Positions 34,512 through 42,404 of a stretch of 64,000 nucleotides of DNA are shown here, piece by piece. The stretch is from NCBI GenBank assembly GCA_963739085.1, contig CAVTZA010000004.1:310001-374000 (forward strand), given 5' to 3'. The stretch comes from DATFQE01 sp963739085. Lineage in GTDB: Bacteria; Actinomycetota; Thermoleophilia; Gaiellales; Gaiellaceae. The position numbers and the translations under genes are program-made. Numbering within the stretch: position 1 is the stretch's first letter; every line of letters begins with the position of its first letter. The notes beneath the pieces were generated by a model that saw only the letters and a program-made list of their open reading frames with translations, had not been told where the DNA came from and did not search any database.

Positions 34512-35677
34512 TGTCGCGACGGATGAGCGTCGCGGCTGTCGAAGTCGAGCACAGCGTCACGCCGCGAGAGCTGTTCTTCGACCTCGTCTTCGTGTTCGGG
34601 TTCACACAGGTCGCGACGCTGCTCACCAACGACCCGACGTTCGCCGGGATCGGCCGTGGAGTGCTCGTGCTGGCCGCGCTCTGGTGGGCGTGGACGGCCT
34701 ATGCCTGGCTGACGAACACCGTCGACCCCGAGGAGGGGGTCGTCGGAGCCGCGCTGCTCGTCGCGCTGATCGCCATGTTTGTCGCGGCGCTCGTCGTGCC
34801 GGAGGTCTTCGACGGCGAGGGCGTCCTGTTCGGCGCCTGCTTCCTCGTCGTCATCGCGATGCACCTCACGCTCTACGCGCTCGCCGGCCGCGGGAACCGC
34901 GACCTGCTCGGAGCGGTGCTGCGGCTGGCGCCGTGGACGCTGCTCGGCACCACCCTGATCCTCGTGGCGGGCTTCACGGACGGCGCACGCACCTGGCTCT
35001 GGCTCGCCGCGCTCACCTGCATCTACGTCGGCGCCGGGCTGAGCGGGTCGAGGGGCTGGCAACTGCACCCGTCGCACCTCGCCGAGCGCTACGGCCTCGT
35101 GCTGATCATCGCGCTCGGCGAGGCGTTCATCGCGATCGGGATCGGCGCGACGGGAATCGGCATCGGCCCGGGCGAGGTCGTCGCCGCGATCCTCGGGATA
35201 CTCGTCGCCACCTCGTTCTGGCTCGCCTACTTCGACTTCTTCTCGATCCGCGGCGAACAGATGCTCCGCGAGCGCGAAGGCCCGGAACGCGTGGCGCTCG
35301 CCCGCGACCTGTACGCCTACGCGCACCTCCCGATGATCGTCGGCATCGTGCTCTTCGCCTTCGCGATGAAGACGATCGTCGGGCACGTCGGCGACGAGCT
35401 CGACTCCGTCGCGGCCTTCGCGCTCTGCGGCGGCAGCGCGCTCTACCTGCTCACGTACTCGGCGATCCGGATTCGGATCGAACGGCGGCTGAGGGTGAGC
35501 CGCGGCCGGCTAGCCGCCGCGCTCGCGCTCCTACTCCTCCTCCCGGTGGCGACGATGGTCCCGGCGCTCGCCGCACTTGCGCTGGTGACCGCCGTCTGGC
35601 TGGCGTTGCACACGTACGAGCTCGTCTGGTGGCGCGAGGCTCGCGCCGAGTCGCGCTCGGTCCTCGCCTCGCCGTAG
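34511..35677 (+). CDS. Low-temperature-requirement A (LtrA) family membrane protein
   Basis: 388 residues with about ten membrane helices. The N-terminal TPRELFFDLVFVFGFTQVATLL motif is the LtrA signature; WHPSHLAERYGLVLIIALGEA-type and SFWLAYFDFFSIRGEQ blocks follow. The family is widespread in actinobacteria; its function is unclear despite the name. GTG 34511 overlaps the upstream stop (TAGTG); an ATG four codons in is an alternative. Confidence 0.83.
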   Translation: MSRRMSVAAVEVEHSVTPRELFFDLVFVFGFTQVATLLTNDPTFAGIGRGVLVLAALWWAWTAYAWLTNTVDPEEGVVGAALLVALIAMFVAALVVPEVFDGEGVLFGACFLVVIAMHLTLYALAGRGNRDLLGAVLRLAPWTLLGTTLILVAGFTDGARTWLWLAALTCIYVGAGLSGSRGWQLHPSHLAERYGLVLIIALGEAFIAIGIGATGIGIGPGEVVAAILGILVATSFWLAYFDFFSIRGEQMLREREGPERVALARDLYAYAHLPMIVGIVLFAFAMKTIVGHVGDELDSVAAFALCGGSALYLLTYSAIRIRIERRLRVSRGRLAAALALLLLLPVATMVPALAALALVTAVWLALHTYELVWWREARAESRSVLASP

Positions 35678-35740
35678 CGCGCGTTCGAGAGAAGCGCCTC
35701 GCCAGGAGATACTGGCGGCGGCGCGACCCCCGCCACCACG

Positions 35741-37511
35741 ATGACGAGTCACGACGAGCAACCGCGGCGACCAGCGCCACGGGAGAACGAGAAGGCGTAC
35801 GGCAGCGCCCCGGCGTTCCGGCCGGCGAAGCGCGAGCCGCTGCTCGTCCGAACGGTCCCGGTCGCCAAGGAGGTGCCGCGCTACCGGCTTGGCAGCGCCA
35901 GCCGCGACCTGCTGGCCGGGGTCACTGTGACCGCGCTGGCGCTTCCTTCGGCGATGGCCTACGGCGAGCTCGCCGGGCTCTCGCCGGTCAACGGCCTCTA
36001 CGCGCTGCTCGGCCCGACGCTCGCTTACGTGCTGCTCGGCTCCTCCAGGCGGTTGGTGATCGGGCCGGAGGGCTCGGTCTCGACGCTCGTGGCGGCCGCC
36101 GTGCTGCCGCTCGCCGTCGCGGGCAGCGGGGAGGCGGCCGAGTTGGCGTCGCTGCTCGCCCTGCTCGTCGCCGGCTGCTTCCTGCTCGCGCGGGCTCTTC
36201 GGCTCGGCTGGGTCGCCGACTACCTCTCCCGCCCGGTGCTGATCGGCTACCTGCATGGGGTCGCGGTGGTGCTGGTGATCTCGCAGCTCGGCAAGCTGCT
36301 CGGGGTTCCGGTCGAGGCGACCGAGCCGCTGCAGCGGCTGTGGGAGGTGGCGCGAGAGTTGGGCGACGTGAGCGGGGCCACGGTCGCGCTGAGCGCCGTC
36401 GCGCTCGCCGCCCTGCTCGTCCTGCGCCGGTTCTTGCCTGCGCTCCCCGGCGCGCTGCTCGTGGTCGTGGGGGCGATCGCCGCCTCCTGGGCATTCGACT
36501 TCGCCGGGCACGGAATCGCGACGGTCGGCCCGGTTCCCGGCGGCCTGCCACGCCCGAGCCTCCCGACCCCGCCGCTCGCCGACGTCGTCCAGCTGCGTGC
36601 CGGCGGCGCTCGGTGTCTTCCTCGTCTCCTTCGCCGACGAGATCCTGACGGCGCGTGCGTTCGCGGGCCGGCGCGGCGAGCACGTCCGCGCCTCGCAGGA
36701 GCTGTTCGTGATGGGCGCGGCGAACGCGGCCGCCGGCTTCACGCAGGCGTTCTCGGTCGGCGCCAGCGGCGCCCGCACGGCGGTGAACGAGGCGATGGGC
36801 GCGCGCACGCAGATCGCGGGGCTGTTCGCGGCCGGCACGGTCGTCGTCGTCCTGCTCTTCCTGACCGAGCCGGTGCAGTACCTGCCGAGCGCGGTGCTCG
36901 GCGCGGTGCTCGTCTCGGTCGCGATCAACATCGTCGACGTGCGCGCCTGGCGGACGCTGGCCGCGATCGACCGGGTCGAGGTTGCGATCGCCGCCGTCAC
37001 CGTCTCCTGCGTCGTCGTCTTCGGCGTGCTCGAGGCGCTCGTCGTCGCGGTCGGGCTCTCGATCATCGACACCGTGCGCCGCAGCGCCCGCCCCTACGAT
37101 GCGGTGCTCGGCTGGGTGCCGAGGCTCGAGGGCTATCGCGACGTCGCCCTGCACCCCTCGGCGGAGGTGACGCCGGGCATCGTCGTCTACCGGCTCGACG
37201 ACAGGCTCTTCTTCGCCAACGCCGGCTACGTCAAGGCCCGCGTGCTCGAAGCGATCCGGGCCGCCCCGACCGAGACGTCCTGGCTCGTGTTCGACGCCGA
37301 GGCGGTCAGCCACGTCGACGCGACAGGGATCGAGGCGCTCGGCGAGCTCGCGCGTGAGCTTCGCGGCGAGCAGGTGACGCTCGTGGTCGCACGCCTGCGC
37401 TCACGCCTGCTATCCGACTTCGAGTTGGCCGGCGTGGTCGAGGAGATCGGGCGCGAGCGCTTCTACCCGAGCGTCACTCTGGCTGTCGCAGGCTGCGCGG
37501 CCGAGCCGTAG
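35741..37511 (+). CDS. SulP-family anion transporter with STAS domain, single frameshift
   Basis: About 590 residues when two frames are joined. The first has the SulP entry ASRDLLAGVTVTALALPSAMAYGELAGLSP and helices to about residue 285; the second, from about 36597, continues VPAALGVFLVSFADEILTARAFA and ends in a cytoplasmic STAS domain (VYRLDDRLFFANAGYVKARV, DAEAVSHVDATGIEAL). Removing one C near 36596 restores the frame. SulP proteins move sulfate, bicarbonate or other anions. The first 50 residues are an extra polar tail. Confidence 0.8.
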
Positions 37512-37621
37512 AGGCTGTAGGCGCCGGGCTCGACCTGACAGCGAGCCAGGTGCCGACCACACGCAGCGCGGGCGCACGCACGCCCGGCACGGCTCGCTCG
37601 GGCCGTGCAATTGTTCTCGGG

Positions 37622-38599
37622 ATGGCCGCAACCGCGACCGAAGTGCTCGCGCCCGGAGTCTTCGACGACGCGTACCGGCGGATCGCGCCGCTCGTGCATC
37701 GCACGCCGCTGCTGCATTCGACGTCGCTCTCGAACGAGACCGGCTACGACGTCTGGCTGAAGGCGGAGATCTTCCAGCGGACGGGCTCGTACAAGGTGCG
37801 CGGCCCGAGCAACAAGCTGCCACAGCTGTCGCGGGACGAGCAGGGAGCCGGCGTCATCTGCTCCTCGGCCGGCAACCACGCGCAGGGCGTCGCGTACGCG
37901 GCCGCACGGCTCGGGATTCCCGCGACCGTCCTGATGGCGAGCAACGCGACGCCGGCGAAGATCGCGGCGACGAAAAGCTACGGCGCCGAGGTCATCCTCC
38001 ACGGCACGATCTGGGACGAGGCGAACGCCGAGGCGATCCGCCTCCAAGCCGAGCGCGGCCTGACGTTCATCCACCCCTTCGACGACCTGCAGCTCATCGC
38101 GGGGCAGGGAACGATCGGCCTCGAGATCCTCGAGGACGCGCCCGATGCCCACACGGTCATCGTCCCGATCGGCGGCGGCGGGCTGATCTCAGGCATCGCC
38201 GCCGCGATCAAGGGACGGCAGCCGGAAATCACGATCGTCGGGGTCGAGTCGACCGGCGCACCCGCGATGACGCTCAGCGTCGAACGCGGCGAGCTGGTCA
38301 CGCTCGAGGAGAACCACTGCGCGATCGACGGGCTCAAGGTGATGCGCGTCGGCGAGACGACGTTCTCGATCGTCAGCGAGCTCGTCGACAAGCTCGTCAC
38401 CGTCGACGATGAACGCATCTTCGACGCGGTGCTGTGGACGATGTCTCGCTGCAAGCTCGTCGTCGAAGGCGCAGCGGCGGCCCCTCTCGCCGCGCTGCTC
38501 GAGGGTCGCATCGAGGCCGAGCCTCGCTCGAAGATCGTCTGCGTGCTCAGCGGCGGCAACCTCGACCTCGAGCAGCTGCGCGGCCGCGTACTGAACTAG
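37622..38599 (+). CDS. Threonine/serine dehydratase (PLP, fold type II)
   Basis: 325 residues. Schiff-base Lys in RTGSYKVRGP, SSAGNHAQGVAYAA, phosphate-binding PIGGGGLISGIAAAI and the C-terminal CVLSGGNLDL are typical of catabolic threonine ammonia-lyase and serine racemase-like enzymes. No ACT regulatory domain is present, so it resembles the short catabolic form. It would deaminate L-threonine or L-serine. The start ATG at 37622 is conserved with family length. No close operon partner. Confidence 0.85.
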   Translation: MAATATEVLAPGVFDDAYRRIAPLVHRTPLLHSTSLSNETGYDVWLKAEIFQRTGSYKVRGPSNKLPQLSRDEQGAGVICSSAGNHAQGVAYAAARLGIPATVLMASNATPAKIAATKSYGAEVILHGTIWDEANAEAIRLQAERGLTFIHPFDDLQLIAGQGTIGLEILEDAPDAHTVIVPIGGGGLISGIAAAIKGRQPEITIVGVESTGAPAMTLSVERGELVTLEENHCAIDGLKVMRVGETTFSIVSELVDKLVTVDDERIFDAVLWTMSRCKLVVEGAAAAPLAALLEGRIEAEPRSKIVCVLSGGNLDLEQLRGRVLN

Positions 38600-38739
38600 A
38601 ACTCGCTAGTACAGGCCGGTTTCCGGGCGAATTCCGCGCGGTGTCACGGCGTGGGGATGGTCACGGTCGGAGCGCCGAGTTCGGTTTTTGGGATCGCGTC
38701 ACCCGGTTAACGCCGAGGTAGACGACAGAGGAGGGTGGG

Positions 38740-39452
38740 ATGGGCGCCGACCAAAAAATGCGCGGATCTTCGGAGTGCTCTTCCTGATCACGTTCGTCAC
38801 GTCGATCGGTGCACTGGCTCTCTTCCAGCCCGTCCTCGACGACCCAGCCGGATACATCGCCGGTGGCGGGAAGGACAACCAGATCTACCTGGGCGCCTTC
38901 CTGGAGCTGCTGCTCATCCTCGCCAACGTCGGAACCGCCGTTGTGCTCTACCCGATCGTGAGGAGACAGAACGAGCTCCTCGCCATCGGCTACGTCGCTG
39001 CTCGAATCATCGAGTGCGTCTTCATCGCGGGCGGGATCATCCTTGTGCTCGGGGTCGTCAGCCTGCGCCAGGACTCTCCGGACGCGGCCGACCTCGCCGT
39101 CTCGCTCGCCGCGCTCAAGGATTGGACGTTCCTGTTCGGCCCTGGGCTCATCGTCCCCTTCGGGAACGGGCTGATCCTCGGCTACCTGATGTACAGCTCC
39201 GGTCTCGTCCCGCGGCGCATGGCCTGGCTCGGACTGATCGGAGGGCCGCTCCTTCTGATCGGGAACATCGGCGTGCTCTTCGACTGGTGGGAGCCAACCA
39301 GCGTGGCGTTCCTGGTTGTCCCCGAGTTCCTGTGGGAGTTGTTCCTCGGGATCTACGCGGCGGTCTGGGGATTCCGGAAGGATGCTCCGATCCTCTCGGC
39401 GCGCAGCACGATGGCTCCGCAGACCGACGCGGCGTTCGCTAGATCGTCTTGA
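38740..39452 (+). CDS. DUF4386-like membrane protein, A-tract frameshift near the start
   Basis: About 237 residues and six hydrophobic segments (FGVLFLITFVTSIGALALF, IYLGAFLELLLILANVGTAVVLYP, FVAGGIILVLGVVSL-type, LGLIGGPLLLIGNIGVLF). This is the layout of DUF4386 proteins. A strong ribosome site (AGAGGAGGG) points to the ATG at 38740, whose frame runs into an A6 tract (38752-38757); the membrane protein continues in another frame. One more A would give a continuous product starting MGADQKNARIFG. Overlaps the convergent paaD by 14 bases. Confidence 0.65.
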
Positions 39453-39924
39453 ACTGCTCGAACGGCTGGCGGCAGCTCTCGCAGTAGCGGAGCGAGCGGC
39501 AGGGGGTCGGGCCGAAGATGTTCTCCAGGCGCGTCTTCGTGGAGCCGCAGTACGGGCACTTGAACGCGCCCTGGCGGAGCTGGACGATCGTCGGCGCACC
39601 CGCCTCGCGCGGCGCCGGCGGCGCGAAGCCGGCCTCGCGCAGCTTTTCGCGCCCGGCCGGGGTGATCCGGTCGGTCGACCACGAGTCGTCGATCACGACC
39701 CGTACGTCGGGCTCGGCGCCGAGCTCGCGGATGCGGGCGTCCATCGCGTCGCGCATCACCTCGAGCGCGGGACAGCCGAGGAACGTGGGCGTGAAGTCCA
39801 CGCGCACGCGCGAGCCGTCGACCTCGACCTGACGGACGACCCCGAGCTCCACGAGCGAGATCACCGGGATCTCCGGGTCGGGGATCTCCGCCAGCGCGTC
39901 CCAGACGCGCTCCGCGGTTACCAC
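39439..39924 (-). CDS. paaD: 1,2-phenylacetyl-CoA epoxidase subunit PaaD
   Basis: 161 residues. The N-terminal MIP18-like domain has IPDPEIPVISLVELGVVRQV and DFTPTFLGCPALEVM; the C-terminal part is a zinc-ribbon with CPYCGSTKTRLEN and YCESCRQPFEQFK. PaaD is needed for Fe-S or metal-centre maturation of the epoxidase. GTG start overlapping the end of paaC. The usual downstream paaE reductase gene is missing here. Confidence 0.92.
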   Translation of the reverse strand: MVTAERVWDALAEIPDPEIPVISLVELGVVRQVEVDGSRVRVDFTPTFLGCPALEVMRDAMDARIRELGAEPDVRVVIDDSWSTDRITPAGREKLREAGFAPPAPREAGAPTIVQLRQGAFKCPYCGSTKTRLENIFGPTPCRSLRYCESCRQPFEQFKTI

Positions 39925-40481
39925 GTAGCCCCCGGAACGCTGCGCCGCACCATCGTCATCTCCTCCCAGAGCTCGGCGAACTCAGGCGTGTGCCCGTCAC
40001 GCTGATCGAGCAGCGGCCTCAACTCCTCGAGAGCACTGGTATAGCGCGGCTCCTCGGACAAGCGCTCGTGCCACATCCGGGCGTGCATCCGGTGGTAGGC
40101 CTCCTCGCGGTCGATCTTCGCCGCGAGGCCTGCGACCTGGGGATCGCTCGATGCCTTCAGCGACTCGATCCGGAGCACGTCGGCCTCCTCGTACAGCCAG
40201 TGACGTGCGATCGTGCGGGCCCAGTCGTCCGCGAGCCTGAGCTCGACGAGACGCGAGCAGCGGTACTCGTTCGGAGCGCGGTCGAACGCGAGCTCGTCCG
40301 CTGTCGTCCCGAGGTCGGCCGCGACCAGCGTGTAGAGGGCGCGGGCGTGGCCGATCTCGTTCTGCGCGATCGACGAGAAGGCGACGTCCTCCTCCAGGAA
40401 GGGCGCGATCCCCGTCCACTCGGAGTTGCGCCAGCCGAGGATCAGCTCGTCGTCAGCGATCTCGAGCAGCTGCTCGTTCAC
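39918..40481 (-). CDS. paaC: 1,2-phenylacetyl-CoA epoxidase subunit PaaC
   Basis: 187 residues with the ferritin-like carboxylate patterns AQNEIGHARALY and DREEAYHRMHARMW. PaaC is the structural partner of PaaA. It is some 60 residues shorter than the E. coli protein, mainly in the segment before the C-terminal LWEEMTMVRR block. GTG start at 40481, inside paaB, so translation is coupled. Confidence 0.92.
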   Translation of the reverse strand: MNEQLLEIADDELILGWRNSEWTGIAPFLEEDVAFSSIAQNEIGHARALYTLVAADLGTTADELAFDRAPNEYRCSRLVELRLADDWARTIARHWLYEEADVLRIESLKASSDPQVAGLAAKIDREEAYHRMHARMWHERLSEEPRYTSALEELRPLLDQRDGHTPEFAELWEEMTMVRRSVPGATW

Positions 40482-40731
40482 GCGCTTCCCTCAGCTTCTC
40501 CTTGAGCGGATACCCGTCGACCCGGTGGTAGTTCCGCTCGAGCTCGTCCACGAAGTCGTCGATCTCGAGCACCGCGTCCCGGGGGACGACCCAGAGCGCG
40601 ACCGACTCGCCCCGCCTGCCGTACTGCTCGCGCGCGTAGGCCTCGGCGAAGTCCCGGTTGGGCGCGCCGATCGAGCCGGCGTGCTGGAAGGGCTGGCCCT
40701 TCCGTTCCTGCCTGAAGACCTCGTAGACCAT
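40453..40731 (-). CDS. paaB: 1,2-phenylacetyl-CoA epoxidase subunit PaaB
   Basis: 92 residues. VYEVFRQERKGQPFQHAGSI and ARDFAEAYAREQYGRRGE-type blocks match PaaB, the small bridging subunit of the PaaABC(E) complex. Three bases after paaA; overlaps paaC by 29 bases. Confidence 0.93.
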   Translation of the reverse strand: MVYEVFRQERKGQPFQHAGSIGAPNRDFAEAYAREQYGRRGESVALWVVPRDAVLEIDDFVDELERNYHRVDGYPLKEKLREARERAAARDR

Positions 40732-40734
40732 CGC

Positions 40735-41628
40735 TTACGCCGCTTCGGCGAGCACGACCTCCCGCACCCAGGCGGAGTTCTCGCGCGCGAGCCGGCGCAG
40801 CTCGAGCCGCTCGGCCGTCTTCGGCCCGTGGCCCGTCACGACCTCACGCAGCTCGTTCCAGTCGGGCTCGGTGTACTCCCAGACGCCGTCCTCGTTCTTG
40901 CGCAGCTTCGGGTCGGGCACCGTCAGGCCGAGCTCCCAGATCTGGGGCACGTAGCCGTCGAGGAACTGCTGCCGCGCCTCCTCGTTGCCCTGGCTCTTGA
41001 TCCGCCAGACGAGCATCGGGTCGTCCTCGGCGGGAATCGGGTTGCCGTGGAAGTGCATCAGCGGCCCCCACCACCGGTTCAGCGCCTCCTGCACGAGCTC
41101 ACGCTGCTCGTCGGTGCCGTTCATCATCGTGAGGATCACGTCGCGGCCGTGGAGGATGTGGAACGACTCCTCCCAGCAGATCTTCTTCATGATCCGCGCG
41201 TACGGCGCATACGAGCACTTGAGCAGCGCCTTCTGGCTGATGATCGCCGCAGCGTCCACGAGCCAGGCGATCACGCCGACGTCTCCCCACGTCTTGGTGG
41301 GGTAGTGGAACACGTTGTGGAACTTGGCCCGGCCGGCGACGAGGTCCTCGAGGCACGCCTCCCGCGGCTTGCCGAGATCCTCGACCACGCGGTAGATCAG
41401 CTGGGCGTGGCCGACCTCGTCCTGCACCTTCGCCGTCAATGCGAGCTTGCGCTGAAGCGTCGGGGCGCGCAGGATCCACTCGCGCTCGGGCAGCACGCCC
41501 ATGAGCTCGGAGTTGCCATGCATCTCGATGAACTTGATCAGCTTGGCCCGATACTCGTCGGGCATCCAGTCGCCGGTCTCGACCTGGCCGCCGGACTGGA
41601 CGTACTCGAGAAATGCCTGTTCGTCCAC
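40735..41628 (-). CDS. paaA: 1,2-phenylacetyl-CoA epoxidase catalytic subunit PaaA
   Basis: 297 residues. The di-iron ligands are in KVQDEVGHAQLIYR and KICWEESFHILHGRD, and SYAPYARIMKKICW is the PaaA hallmark. It inserts oxygen into phenylacetyl-CoA to form the ring 1,2-epoxide. GTG start at 41628 with a GGGAGG ribosome site; first gene of the operon, divergent from a TetR regulator. Confidence 0.95.
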   Translation of the reverse strand: MDEQAFLEYVQSGGQVETGDWMPDEYRAKLIKFIEMHGNSELMGVLPEREWILRAPTLQRKLALTAKVQDEVGHAQLIYRVVEDLGKPREACLEDLVAGRAKFHNVFHYPTKTWGDVGVIAWLVDAAAIISQKALLKCSYAPYARIMKKICWEESFHILHGRDVILTMMNGTDEQRELVQEALNRWWGPLMHFHGNPIPAEDDPMLVWRIKSQGNEEARQQFLDGYVPQIWELGLTVPDPKLRKNEDGVWEYTEPDWNELREVVTGHGPKTAERLELRRLARENSAWVREVVLAEAA

Positions 41629-41644
41629 GTCGAACGCCTCCCAA

Positions 41645-41662
41645 CCGAACGATCGTTAGGGT
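41645..41662. promoter_or_regulatory. Palindromic operator overlapping the TetR gene -10 box
   Basis: The 16-bp dyad CCGAACGATCGTTAGG (41645-41660) has a perfect AACGATCGTT core at 41648-41657 and one mismatch in its arms. TAGGGT (41657-41662) is a -10 box 9 nt before the TetR ATG. Position between paaA and a TetR gene fits a site for the adjacent regulator, controlling both directions. Confidence 0.65.
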
Positions 41663-41671
41663 CAATCGTAC

Positions 41672-42247
41672 ATGGCTTCACGTAGGCGTGAGCTGAGCCG
41701 TACAGCGGCGCGTCTGTTCGCCGAGCGCGGCTACCACGGGACGTCGATCGGCGACCTCGCGGAGGCGATGGGCGTGCAGAAAGGGTCGCTCTACGCGCAC
41801 ATCGACTCGAAGCAGGACCTGCTGTACGAGGCGACCCGCGAGGGCGCGCAGGCGTTCCACGCGGCGCTCGACAGCGTGCCCGAGGATCTCCCCGCCACCG
41901 AGCGCATCCGGCTCGCGCTGAGGGCGCATCTGCGGGTCGTGGCGGAGCAGCTCGACGTCGCGACGGTGTTCACGCGCGAGTGGCGCTATCTCGAGGGCGA
42001 GCGGGCGCTCGAGTTCCTCTCGGAGCGGCGCCGCTACGAGGAGCGGATCAGGTCGCTCTTCCGCGAGGGGCGCGAGACGGGCGGCCTGCGCTCGGACCTC
42101 GACGACGGCGCGGCTGCCCTGCTCGTGCTCTCCGCCGCCAACTGGGCCTACACGTGGCTGCGTCCCGAGGCGGACACGGACGCGCTCGCCGACCGGTTCT
42201 TCGCCCTGCTGCTCGACGGTATTCGCGGCTACTCCACGCCGGCCTAA
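41672..42247 (+). CDS. TetR-family regulator, probable repressor of paa genes
   Basis: 191 residues. The N-terminal helix-turn-helix is complete: RTAARLFAERGYHGTSIGDLAEAMGVQKGSLYAHIDSKQDLLYE. The C-terminal domain is helical and acyl-CoA-regulator-like (ATERIRLALRAHLRVVAEQ, FTREWRYLEGERALEFL). By analogy with PaaR of Thermus it probably responds to phenylacetyl-CoA; that is inference from position and operator. ATG at 41672. Confidence 0.85.
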   Translation: MASRRRELSRTAARLFAERGYHGTSIGDLAEAMGVQKGSLYAHIDSKQDLLYEATREGAQAFHAALDSVPEDLPATERIRLALRAHLRVVAEQLDVATVFTREWRYLEGERALEFLSERRRYEERIRSLFREGRETGGLRSDLDDGAAALLVLSAANWAYTWLRPEADTDALADRFFALLLDGIRGYSTPA

Positions 42248-42265
42248 CCGAGCTCGCAGCCAAAC

Positions 42266-42342
42266 GTCTATAGAGAAAGCGCTACCTAGGCGGCGGAGGG
42301 TGGCTGCTCTCGCTTGACATTTCTCTATAGACCTTTGAAGAT
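42266..42342 (+). promoter_or_regulatory. Inverted-repeat operator and promoter of the first M36 protease
   Basis: GTCTATAGAGAAA (42266-42278) and TTTCTCTATAGAC (42320-42332) are perfect 13-bp reverse complements separated by 41 bases. The right arm lies in the 17-bp spacer between TTGACA (42314-42319) and GAAGAT (42337-42342). GAAGAT also follows TTGACT at 17 bp before the second M36 gene. Binding of a regulator at the arms would block or loop the promoter. Confidence 0.6.
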
Positions 42343-42404
42343 CGCGTTTCCTCTATCGCTTCGGCGGCAGAGAGCAGTGCCTTCCAACCCAGAGGGGGAG
42401 AGGA

